NCBI RefSeq assembly: GCF_050003625.1
Contig: NC_134397.1
Coordinates: forward strand, 200,872,899 to 200,936,898
Source of the DNA: Haematobia irritans
Lineage: Eukaryota > Arthropoda > Insecta > Diptera > Muscidae
Reading direction: 5' to 3'
Length of the DNA: 64,000 nucleotides
Part shown: positions 22,162 to 32,979 of the stretch, piece by piece
How positions within the stretch are numbered: the first letter of the stretch is position 1
How the letters are laid out: every line of letters starts with the position of its first letter
Position numbers and translations under genes: made by a program
Notes under the pieces: generated by a model
Databases searched by the model: none
What the model was told of the DNA's origin: nothing
What the model saw: the letters and a program-made list of their open reading frames with translations, nothing else

Positions 22162-22814
22162 GTTAACGGCCATATACTAGCACAATGTACCAAATTTCAA
22201 CTGACTCGGATGAAATTTGCTCCTCCAAGAGGTTCCAAAACCAAATCTCGGGATCGGTTTATATGGGGGCTATATACGATTATGGACTGATATGGACCAC
22301 TTTTGGCATGGTTGTTAAATATCATATACTACCACCACGTACTAAATTTCAACCAGATCGGATGAATTTTGATTCTCCAAAAGCACCGGAGGTCAAATCT
22401 GGGGATCGGTTTATATGGGAGCTATATATAAATATTATATATTATATGGGAGCTATATATAATTATGGACAATTCCTGCATGGTTGTTGGATGCAATATA
22501 TTAACATCACGAAACAAATTTCAACCGAATCGGATGAATTTTGCTCTTCCAAGGGGCTGCGGAGGTCAAATCTGGGGATCGGTTTATATGGGGCCTATAT
22601 ATAATTATTGGCCGATTTCGACCAATTTTTGCATGGGTGTTTGGGGCTATACGTAAAAGTGCACCGATATGACCCATTTGCAATATCGATGTGTTACAAA
22701 CCGAATGACAAAGTTAATATACCCCCATCCTATGGTGGAGGGTATAAAAATTACCTTTCAGAGGAAGCATTTGAAAAGGGTAGCGAACGCAATGTTAATG
22801 CATACTTGCTTATA

Positions 22815-24055
22815 ACAGGTTGGCTGATAAGTCCCCGGTCTAACAAAGAAAAACACATTTATTTGTCAAAATTCGTTTTTATTATTCAACATAGTTCCCT
22901 TCAAGAGCGATACAACGATTATAACGAATTTCCAATTTTTTGATACCATTTTGGTAGTACTCCTTCGATTTTGCCTCAAAATAGGCCTCAGTTTCGGCGA
23001 TCACCTCTTCATTGCAGCCAAATTTTTTCCCTGCGAGCATCCTTTTGAGGTCTGAGAATAAGAAAAGACGCTGGGGGCCAGATCTGGAGAATACGGTGGG
23101 TGGGAAAGCAATTCGAAGCCCAATTCATGAATTTTTGCCATCGTTCTCAATGACTTGTGGCACGGTGCGTTGTCTTGGCGGAACAACACTTTTTTTTTCT
23201 TCATATGGGGCCGTTTTGCCGCGATTTCGACCTTCAAACGCTCCAATAACGCCATATCATAATCATAAAAATTATTCCATGCGCATCCCAAAAACAGAGG
23301 CCATTACTTTGCCAGCGGACTTTTGAGTCTTTCCACGCTTCGGAGACGGTTCACCGGTCGCTGCCCACTCAGCCGACTGTCGATTGGACTCAGGAGTGTT
23401 TCATCCATTGTCACATATCGACGGAAAACCTCGGGTGTATTACGAGTTAACAGCTGCAAACACCGCTCAGAATCATCAACACGTTGTTGTTTTTGGTCAA
23501 ATGTGAGCACGCGCGACACCTATTTTGCACAGAGCTTCCGCATATCCAAATATTGATGAATCATATGACCACCACGTTCCTTTGATATCTTTAAGGCCTC
23601 TGCTATCTCGATCAACTTCATTTTACGGTCATTCAAAATCATTTTGTGTTTTTTTGATGTTTTCGTCGAAAACCACCTCTTTCGGGCGTCCACTGCGTTC
23701 ACCGTCCTCCGTGCTCATTTCACCATGCTTGAATTTTGCATACCAATCAATTATTGTTCATTTCCCTGGGTCAGAGTCCGGAAACTCATTATCAAGCCAA
23801 GTTTTTGCTTCCACCGTATTTTTTCCCTTCAGAAAAGAGTATTTTATCAAAACACGAAATTCCCTTTTTTTTCATTTTTTTTTTCACAATAACAAAAGTT
23901 GTTTCACAAAAGACGCTCTATCTCACAAATTAATTGACTTACAGATGTCAAATTTTGACACGAATCATTTGAAGGTTGGTACTATATAAAAATAATATGC
24001 ATTTAATACTAGCGACGCCATCTATGTGTCAGACCGGGGACTTATCAGCCAACCT
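22815..24055 (-). mobile_element. Himar1-like mariner (irritans type), nearly full length
   Basis: The left terminus is ACAGGTTGGCTGATAAGTCC preceded by TA; the right terminus in reverse complement is AAGGTTGGCTGATAAGTCC, slightly shortened. The inverted repeats are the Himar1 ones. Length is about 1.24 kb, close to the roughly 1.26 kb of Himar1. The non-coding flank near 23940-24020 also looks like Himar1 5' sequence. The transposase is dead (next entry). Confidence 0.9.
22882..23875 (-). pseudogene. Himar1-like mariner transposase, decayed
   Basis: Minus strand, with ATG at 23875-23873 and TAA at 22884-22882. Recognisable in order: GERSGRPKE-like linker between DNA-binding helices; HKMILNDRKMKLIEIAEALK; MIHQYLDMRKLCAK, ended by an in-frame stop after the Lys; LTFDQKQQRVDDSERCLQLL; RRYVTMDET (first catalytic Asp); MKKKKVLFRQDNAPCH (second Asp); HPPYSPDLAPS, after which a small deletion replaces the third catalytic Asp; and near 22890-22940 IRYNRCIALEGNYVE. 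At 994 bp it is about 50 bp short of an intact 348-codon gene. Frameshifts and missing residues rule out activity. It lies just downstream of an R1 element. Confidence 0.9.
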
Positions 24056-24057
24056 TA

Positions 24058-26286
24058 TCTTAGGATTTGTGTTGATCTCCCACGTATGTTTTTCTCTAAA
24101 TTCATGCGAGAACTGTTCCGAATTTGGTTGAAAATTGTTTTACTTTATTAGATTTGAAATATTTTTTACCCCTAAAAAAACCCATATAAATGTTACCCCT
24201 TAAAATTCCCCAACCTGGCAACACTGTTGTGATGAGGCCGTATTTGTTGTTAATGAATGGCTTCAATGATATTTTTCAAAACCATATTTCGATAAACGAG
24301 ATCAGGAATTCTTATTTCAAGTGTAGAAGAATTTTACTTTAACCAACCAAATTTCTTTAAATTATCATACTCCAAGAGATAGCATGTCTATCAATACAAA
24401 AAATCCTCATATGCAACTTTCATTATATTTGGTAGTGTACCCAAATCACTGTTTATCATAAAATAATCTCTACTAGATGTAATCACATAAAATGTTACAA
24501 ACTTCCACTTAAAAAATCGCATTAAGTAAAAATTTGCAAAGCACTTTAGAATTAACCAACATTTAACCGCAAACTCCATAAAAGCAAATTCATGCGATGA
24601 TATACTTCATCCCAAAAGTATATTCAATACGTGAACATGTATCCCAGGCGCCGTGCAAGTCCTTGTCGAAGTGAATGCAAATATTCAAGTGTCTGTTGAG
24701 GAGTAATAACACTTCTGAATGGGAAAAAGTTTAACTGATCCCCGATAAGTGCTGACATAGGTACGACAACGACAGTTTATTTTGCAGATAATGTGGCCAC
24801 CACCTTGTAGTGGCAAAAAGAAGTATGCTCTACATCCCGCCGGGAGTATGAAGGTAAACTTTGTTATTCCAATATTCATGAAAGTTTACCATCCCCTCCA
24901 TTGGTAAGTGCTCTCATTTGCCAACCATTGTAAAAAGCAGACAAGACAACACAAAAAACCAGGGAATTTGCCTATGAATTAAACCCTCCAAGGCCCACTC
25001 AACTCTAACTTCATCACTATTTAGTCGTCGGAGCTATCCATTCAAATATACTTAACTTTTACCTCTAATTGAAACATTAAATTTCATATCACGTACACGG
25101 TGTTAGACAACCAGAAGGTTTGCGGTAGCATCATCCAATGCTCCCAGTATGGTTTCCTTTCTCCTCCAGAGTACATGACATCATCACTCTGACAATGGTG
25201 GTTGGGTCATACCCGTAGATTCTTCAACCTTGAAGGACTTGTATCTTGTTCAAAAAATCAGCGTTATCATTGTATGACGATGAACCAATTTTATGTAAGT
25301 GAGACTGTGTGCGTGTGTGTGTGAGGTTACAAGTTTACCTATTATCCTTCGACTTCCCACTCCCATTCCCCATACAACAGCTATCCTTAGTTTACTCATT
25401 GCCACCATATTCACGTTCATTTTCGTGGTAACCTAAAGTGTATAAAAATAGACACCTATGGTTTTACAGGATATTAATGCCCATAGACAGTTGTTGGGAT
25501 GATGCTGACGAGGAGAATGACAGTGCAAGGATCACCATCCAAGAGGAAACGAGCAAGGTTTATAAGCCACATAATCTATTAAACGTTGAATATAAAGTGA
25601 TTATCTCGGCATTTTTTTCTTTAAACTGTCTACTTTGGATAAGGGATCCTGTTTTGTCTGCTTGTTTGTATTCGGTATCATCACATCCAACTCCGATGGT
25701 ATGTAATCTAGAAAATGAATTGAAAATCAGGAAAGGTAGGATTTAACTTGTTTTCCTACAGATGGGTTTACTTTGCCTCCACAAATTAATGTGGAGTATT
25801 TACGGAAATTCTAAATTAAGTGCTGAAATAACATTATATGGGGTTGTTAAACAATTTGAAAATGGTTTTGTGTTGATTAACTTGTTGAAGTTCATTTTTA
25901 CAAATTACTTTTAAGGTAGTAGTTTAATTTAGGGTTCTGATGTCACTTCGTTATTATAAGGCTTGATTGATGGATTGTGTTGCGTGTGCAAATTGCGATT
26001 TTTAAAGGCTATAGGAAACTTTTCAAGAAAAAATACATGAAATTCAGAAAAAGTTGTTTCACAAACTTTTCTTTTCAAGAGAATCCGGGGGTTCTCCATC
26101 ATTTTTTCCACTTCCGACGAAGTTCTTTTGGACCAGTCTTACAAAATACACTATTTGGTCTGTTAAAGTCAAAATTTAAATTTTGGACGATTAAATTTCG
26201 CAAAACAGAATGGTGAGTCAACAAAAAAAGTAAAAAATAAAGAAAATAAAATAAAAAATTAACCATCGAGTGGATTTGTTCTTTAC
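24058..26286. other. No gene recognised
   Basis: About 2.2 kb of apparently single-copy sequence, less AT-rich in places (24630-25480) with a GTGTGTGTGTG run near 25312. A 102-codon frame at 25438-25746 contains CWDDADEENDSARITIQEE, but it has no recognised domain and no support from splice sites. Confidence 0.4.
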
Positions 26287-27935
26287 TATACCCTCTACCA
26301 TACGATGGGGGGTATATTAACTTTTTCATTCCGTTTGTAACACATCGAAATATGGCTCTAAGATCCGATAAAGTATATATATTCTGGATCGTGGTGAAAT
26401 TCTCAGTCGATCTGAGCATGTCCGTCCGTCCGTCCGTCTCTTGAAATCACGTTACCTTCCGAACGAAACAAGCTATCGACTTGAAACTTGGCACAAGTAG
26501 TTTTTATTTATGTAGTTCGGACGGTATTGCAAATGGGCCATATCGGTCCATTTTACATATAGCCCCCATATAAACGGACCCCCAAATTTGGCTTGCAGAC
26601 CCTCTAAGAGAAACTAATTTCATCCGATCCGACTGAAATTTGGTACATGGTGTTAGTATATGGTCTCTAACAACCATGCAAAAATTGGTCCACATCGCTC
26701 CATAATTATATATAGTCCCCATATAAACCGATCCCCCGATTTGGCTTGCGGAGCCTCTAAGAGAAGCAAATTTCATCCGATCCGGCTGAAATTTGGTACA
26801 TGGTGTAAGTATATGGACTCAAACACCCATGCAAAAATTGGTCAAAATCGGTCCATAATTATATATAGGCCCCATATAAACCGATCCCCAGATTTGACCT
26901 CCGGAGCCCCTTGGAAGAGCAAAATTCAACCGATACGGTTGAAATTTGGTACGTGATGTTATCCATGTTATATGGTATCCACCAACCATGCAGGATTTGG
27001 TTCATATCAGCCCATAATTGTATATAGCACCCATATAAACCGATCCCCAGATTTGACCTCCTGTGCCTTTTTGAGAAGCAAAATTCATCCGATCTGGTTG
27101 AAATTTGGTACGTGGTGGTAGTATATGATATTTAACAACCATGCCAAAAGTGGTCCATATCAGTTAATAATCATATATAGCCCCCATATAAACCGATCCC
27201 GAGATTTGGTTTTGGAGCCTCTTGGAGGAGCAAATTTCATCCTAGTTGAAATTTGGTACATTGTGCTAGTATATGGCCGTTAACAACCATGCCTAACTAG
27301 GTCCATATCGGTCTATAGTTATATATAGCCCTCAGATAAATCGATCCCCAATCACATAAAAATTGGTCCATATCAAGTTCATAATTCTATATAGCCCCAT
27401 AAAAGCGATCCCCATATTTCAATTTCCATGTGGATTCGTAATTATTTGTAGACTTACCCATACATAAATTTTTTGTCTAATGTATACCACGTATGGACTA
27501 AGAGGGGTTTTAGACGATGCAATTGGTTGCGTGCAATTTTTTGTATTCTCTTTTAAAGTTGCTTCTTAAAAACTTCAGCATTTATACGTTGAAATTTTTC
27601 ATGCAATCGCTTGAAATTTCAAGTTTCAGAAATGTCAAAAAATTGCAAGAGGAACGGAAAACATGAAATTTTTTCTACCCCCTTTGCTTCTCTACCCCGT
27701 TTGCCTACAAACAAGAATTGCGTGCAATTATTGCATGCAATTATTGCATGCAATTATTGCATCGTCTAAAACCCTTCTAACTCACAATTTAGAAAACGAT
27801 GTTAAGAAGTTTTAAGATACCACAACCCAAGTAATTCGATTGTGGATGACAGTCTTTCGTAGAAGTTTCTACGCAATCCATGGTGGAGGGTACATAAGAT
27901 TCGGCCTGGCCGAACTTACGGCCCTATATACTTGT
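26287..27935 (-). repeat. R1 element, complete, with a short inserted element
   Basis: Right end TATACCCTCTACCATACGATGG at 26289; GTCCGTCCGTCCGTC near 26420; seven R1 units; left-terminal block with TTCGGCCTGGCCGAA and GTATATACTTG-like end near 27900-27935. A 277-bp element splits it at 27501-27777 within GTATGGACTAACTCAC. Confidence 0.85.
27501..27777. mobile_element. 277-bp inverted-repeat element with internal GCATGCAATTATT repeats
   Basis: Left end AGAGGGGTTTTAGACGATGC; right end in reverse complement GAAGGGTTTTAGACGATGC; TA on both sides. The right side carries TGCAATTATTGCATGCAATT repeated about three times (13-bp period), plus GCGTGCAATT copies near the left. The host R1 reads straight through once it is removed. 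Confidence 0.75.
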
Positions 27936-27936
27936 T

Positions 27937-28286
27937 TTTTTATACCCACCACCATAGAAAATTTTGTCAAAATTTTATTTCTATAGAAATTTTTGTCAAA
28001 CTGAAAATTTTGTCAAAATTTTATTTCTATAGAAATTTTTGTCAAACTGAATTATTTAAATACGTAAATCGGCCTTTTTTTGCTTAATATATACCCCGTA
28101 TGGACTAACTTACAATTGAGAAGGCGGTGTTAAGAAGTTTTAAGATACCTTGCCATCGGCAAGTGTTACCGCAATCCATGTAATTGGATTGTGGATGACA
28201 GTCGTTCGTACAAGTTTCTATGCAATCCATGGTGGAGGGTACAAAAGATTCGGCCTGGCCGAACTAACGGCCGTATATACTTGTTT
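27937..28286 (-). repeat. Short R1/R2-type element with minisatellite pieces
   Basis: TATACCCACCACCATAG (an R2-like right end of only 17 bp) is joined directly to two or three 29-bp units, then to the R1 left block (ATACGTAAATCGGCC, ATATATACCCCGTATGGAC, hairpin TTCGGCCTGGCCGAA, GTATATACTTG). It is an internally deleted copy that kept both ends. Confidence 0.75.
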
Positions 28287-28289
28287 TTT

Positions 28290-29150
28290 TTTTTCTCAAA
28301 TTGAAAGTAGAGGGTTGTCCGTAAATGGGAACTCGGTACATCATGATTTTTGCACAGGCTTCTGCCAGACTTCTTTTTAGTAAAGAACTTAAATTTACAT
28401 AAAATTGACAGCCAACGTAGAGGTTCATCATTTTCCAACATTATTGGATGGGAAACAGTAATTCTTTGTATGTTATTATAATATAGTGCTTAATTTTCAG
28501 ATATGTTGAGGAGAAGGATACATTTCCTTGACAAACCACACTTAAAATTCACAAGAAATATAGAAGATTGTCCAACTACTTGAATACAGAACGTTATTTA
28601 AAAAATTTGGTGGAAAGGGTACACCCTCTCCCCGACATTTTTTAAGACGAACCGTTTTACATATGTATATCCGTCGTGTTTGTACCTGTAAACCAAAAAG
28701 CAAATAGACCGATTTGTTTGAAAGAATTCAAGAATTTGTTTGAAAGAATGATTTGATGGTGGCAAAGGAAAAGAGAGATGTTTGTACGAATTTATTTCGG
28801 CATAAGCCGGCTATCAATGTAAAGCCTTTTTTCGGAGGGTTCAAGTGTGGTTTATTGTTGTGTTTAATGAACTGCCTGAATTTATTCTGATAATTGGTTG
28901 ATAGTTTTGCTGCAAGTAGAGGATGCTGATGAGGAATGTGGCAATTCCGAAACGTGCGTCCATCCAACCATCTTGCAGTCTATAGGGCTTTGCCCAAATA
29001 AATTTGACAAACATTCTTTTCCTCTGTTGGTTAAGCAACACTTGTAGTTTAGTCAATGTATGGTTTTAAGCTGAAATCAAAAAAAAAAATACAACAACAA
29101 TGATTAAAGAACAAAAACCAACAATAACAAAACAAAACGAATAACCTAAC
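28290..29150. other. No gene recognised
   Basis: No protein motif. A 40-bp block at 28943-28983 (TTCCGAAACG, CGTCCATCCAACCATCTTGC) recurs at 32552-32590. Confidence 0.4.
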
Positions 29151-30232
29151 AACATTTTATTTCTAAGGAAAATTTTGTCAAAATTTTATTACTATAGAAA
29201 ATTTTGTCAAAATTTTAATTCTATACAAATTGTTTTCAATATATTATTCCTATAGAAAATTTTGTCAAATTTTTTTTTCTATAGAAAATTTTGTCAAAAT
29301 TTTATTTCTATAGAAAATTTTGTCAAAATTTTATTTCATAGAAAATTTTGTCAAAATTTTATTTCATAGAAAATTTTGTCAAAATTTTATTTCTATAGAA
29401 AATTTTATTTTTATAGCACATTTTGTCAAAATTTTATTTCTATAGAAAATTTTGTCAAAATTTTATTTCTATAGAAATAAAACTTTGTCAAAATTTTATT
29501 TCTATATATTTATTTCTATAGAAAATTTTATCAAACTTTTATTTCTATGGAAAATTTTGTGAAAATTTTAATTCTATGAAAATCTTGTCAAAATTTTAAT
29601 TCTATGAAAATTTTGTCAAAATTTTATTTCTATAGAAAAATTTGTCAAAATTTTATTTCTATAGAAAATGTTGTCAAAATTTTAATTCTGTGGAAATTTT
29701 GTTAAAATTTTGTTTCTATAGAAAATTTTGTCAAAATTTTATTTCTATAGAAAATTTTGTCAAAATTTTATTTCTATAGAAAATTTTGTCAAAATTTTTT
29801 TTTCTATAGAAAATTTTGTCAAAATTTTTTTCTATAGAAAATTTTGTCACAATTTTATTTCTATAGAAAATTTTGTCAAAATTTTATTTCTTTAGAAAAT
29901 TTTGTCAAAACTTTGTCTCTATAGAAAATTTTGTCAAAATTTCATTTCTATAAAAAATTTTGTCAAAATTTTATTTCTATAGAAAATTTGGTCAAACTGA
30001 AATATATACGTATTTAATCGGCCTTTTTTGTTTAATATATACCCCGTATGGACTAACTTACAATTTAGAAGACGGTGTTAAGAAGTTTTAAGATACCTTG
30101 CCGTTGGCAAGTGTTACCGCAACCCAAGTAATTCGATTGTGGATGACTGTCTGTAGTAGATGTTTCTACGCAATCCATGGTGTCGGGTACATAAGATTCG
30201 GCCTGGCCTAACTTACGGCCGTATATACTTGT
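29151..30232 (-). repeat. 29-bp minisatellite array joined to R1 left end
   Basis: About 29 units (29151-29996), very homogeneous compared with the other arrays, then TATATACGTATTTAATCGGCC, ATATATACCCCGTATGGAC, the block with TTACCGCAACCCAAGTAATT, hairpin TTCGGCCTGGCCTAA and GTATATACTTG. The other end of the element is missing, so the array is exposed on its left side. Confidence 0.8.
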
Positions 30233-30238
30233 TTTTTT

Positions 30239-32068
30239 TTTATACCCTTCACCATATGATGGGGGTATATACACTTTGTCATTCCGTTTGTAACACATCG
30301 AAATATTGCTCTAAGACCCCATAAAGTATATATTCTGGGTCGTGGTGAAATTCTGAGTCGATCTGAGTCTGTTGAAATCACGCTAACTTCCGAACGAAAC
30401 AAGCTATCGACTTGAAACTTGGCACAAGTAGTTGTTATTGATGTATGTCGGATGGTATTGCAAATGGGCCATATCGGTCCACTTTTACGTATAGCCCTCA
30501 TATAAACGGACCCCCAATTTGGCTTGCGATTGCTCTAAGAGAAGCAAATTTCATCCCATCTGGCTGAAATTTCTTACATGGTTTTAGTATATGGTCTCTA
30601 ACAACCGTGCAAAAATTGGTCCATATCGGTCCACTTTTACGTATAGCCCCCATATAAACGGACCCCCAAATTTGGCTTGCGATTGCTCTAAGAGAAGCAA
30701 ATTTCATCCGATCCGGCTGAAATTTGGTACATGGTGTTAGTATATGGTCTCTAACAACCATGCAAAAATTGGTCCACATCGGTCCATAATTATATATAGC
30801 CCCCATATAAACCGATCCCCCGATTTGGCTTGCGGAGCCTCTAAGAGAAGCAAATTTCATCCGGCTGAAATTTGGTACATGGTGTCGGTATATGTTCTCT
30901 AATGACCATGCAAATGACCATATATAGCCCCCATATAAACCGATCCCCAGATTTGATCTCCGGAGCCTCTTAGAGGAGCAAAAGTCATCCGATCCGATTG
31001 AAATGTGGTACGTGGTGTTAGTATATTGTCTCTAACCACCACGCCAAAATTGGTCCATATCGGACCATAATTATATATAGCCCCCATATAAGCCGATCCC
31101 CAGATTTGACCGACGGAGCTTCTTAGAGGAGCAAAATTCATCCGATCCGGTTGAAATTTGGTACGTGGTGTTAGTATATGGTCTCTGACAACCATGCAAG
31201 AATTGGTCCATATCGGTCCATAATTATATATAGCCCCCATATAAATCGATCCCCAGATTTGTTCTGCGGAGCCTCTTGGAGGAGCAAAATTCATCCGATC
31301 CGGTTGAAATTTGGAACATGGTGTTAGAATATGGTCTCTAAGAAACACGCCAGAATTGGTCCATATCGGTCCATATTTATATATAGCCCCCATATAAGCC
31401 GTTCCCCAGATTTGATCTCCGGAGCCTCTTGGAGGAGCAAAATTCATCCGATCCGGTTGAAATTTGCAACGTGGTGTTAGTATAAGGCCGCTAATAACCA
31501 TGCCAAAATTGGTCCGTATCGGTCTATAGTTATATATAGCCGATCCCCAATCACACAAAAATTCTTCCATATCGGTTCAAAATCATGATTGCCACTCTAG
31601 CCAAAAATAATCTACCAAAATTTTATTTTTATAGAAAACATAGTCAAAATGTTATTTCTATAGAAAAATTTGTCCAAAATTTTATTTCTATAGAAAATTT
31701 TGTCAAAATATTATTTCTATAGAAAATTTTTTCCAAATTTTATTTCTACAGAAAATTTTTTCCAAATTTTACTTCTATAGAAAATGTTGGCAAAATTTTA
31801 TTTTGTCAAAATTTTATTTCTATAGGATCTTTAAACTTAATTATATACGTATTTAATCAGCCTTTTTAGTTTAATATATACCACGTATGGACTATGTGGT
31901 ATATATTACGGTGTTAGGAAGTTTTAAGATACCTTGCCATCGGCAAGTGTTACCGCAACCCAAGTAATTCGATAGTGGATGACAGTCTTCAGTAGAAGTT
32001 TCTACGCAATCCATGGTGGAGGGTACATAAGCTTCGGCCTGGCCGAACTTTCGGCCGTATATACTTGT
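30239..32068 (-). repeat. R1 element, complete, containing a 29-bp array
   Basis: Right end TATACCCTTCACCATATGATG at 30240; at least seven R1 units (30480-31540); then the S-type start ATGATTGCCACTCTAGCC (about 31587) and about seven 29-bp units (31610-31840); then ATATACGTATTTAATCAGCC and the left-terminal block to GTATATACTTG at 32068. It touches the previous R1 left end with only a T run between. Confidence 0.85.
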
Positions 32069-32640
32069 TTTAATTTGTTATTTTATCTGTGGTGCTATTA
32101 TTTTTTCTCACAGTATACTATTTGAATAAAGTAATTTCCTAATCTTATTTAAGTGTGTACATGTTTGTCTACGATAACCTCTGACATTAACACTGTATTG
32201 CAGACATCATACGAAATTCAATGAGCGACTTTTCAATAGGAAACAATATAGGCACAGAAAAATGTAAATGGGAAAACGATATACCTCGTCCGAAAATTTA
32301 ACTAAATTGTACTCCACTTTTTGAAATTTCCACAATGAGGAAAATAAAATTACCCTTTATGCTTTATAACAAACATTTTCGATATAACAAACATCTCCTA
32401 AAAAAATGCACTAAAAGTAAAGAAGAGTCCATTTGTGCCACCGTGCAGAATTTTATTCTTACCATTTTTTGAGAATAGTATACAGTTCATTTACAATATT
32501 TTTTAGTCATATTTGGTGAACTGATTGGACTATTTTTTCTTAATGTGAGAGTTCCGAAACGATCGTCCATCCAACCATCTTGCAGTCTACTTACCTTCGG
32601 CAACTGTAACCACAACCCAAGTAATACAAAGGGTACATTA
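32069..32640. other. No gene; degraded R1 terminal remnant at its end
   Basis: Nothing recognised to about 32550. From 32590, CTTACCTTCGGCAACTGTAA, CAACCCAAGTAATAC and GGGTACATTAAAGTCTGCCG look like a decayed R1 left-terminal block. Confidence 0.4.
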
Positions 32641-32654
32641 AAGTCTGCCGTATT

Positions 32655-32785
32655 TACTTATTTTATTTTATTTTATTTTGTTTTGTTTTATTTTATTTTA
32701 TTTAATTTTTATTTTTATTTTTATTTTATTTTTATTTTTATTTTATTTTATTTTGTTTTATTTTATTTTATTTTATTTAAGATTC
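32655..32785. repeat. TTTTA/TTTTTA microsatellite
   Basis: About 130 bp of TTTTATTTTA repeats with occasional TTTTG and longer T runs, ending about 195 bp upstream of the neprilysin-like start codon. Confidence 0.9.
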
Positions 32786-32923
32786 TAGATTCTGTAAAAC
32801 CAGCCTGTATTGATATTAGGCTAGCATAAAAATACTAATGTTCATGGGAAGTTGCAAATATCCCTTTTTGTTGTGTAGTGTAAATTCAAGTAAAGCATTA
32901 ATATTTTTGGACAACTAAACATT

Positions 32924-32929
32924 TCATTC
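32924..32929 (+). promoter_or_regulatory. Possible initiator (TCATTC) for the M13 gene
   Basis: TCATTC fits the arthropod initiator TCAKTY and would place the transcript start 54 bp before the ATG. TTAATATTTTT lies about 25-30 bp further up. A six-base match is weak evidence in AT-rich DNA. Confidence 0.2.
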
Positions 32930-32979
32930 ACCCCTTAGATTTCGGATAGAAGACATCCGATTAGTATAGATTATTCATA

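Larger units (their letters stand above)
18541..22748 (+). repeat. R1 element interrupted by the H1 nest
   Basis: The left end CAAGTATATACGGCCGTAAA with hairpin TTCGGCCAGGCCGA lies at about 18543-18580; the right end GGTGGAGGGTATAAAAATT lies at about 22735-22748. The element is broken after ...TTGTTAACGG (18947) and resumes at GTTAACGGCCATATACTAGC (22162), exactly as in uninterrupted R1 copies such as 39484-39500. Confidence 0.85.

Noticed and set aside
23525..23989. Plus-strand 154-codon frame
   Set aside because: It is the antisense of the Himar1-like transposase pseudogene.
25438..25746. 102-codon frame as a gene
   Set aside because: No recognisable domain, unclear start and no splice signals; not enough to support a gene, though the region is not obviously repetitive.
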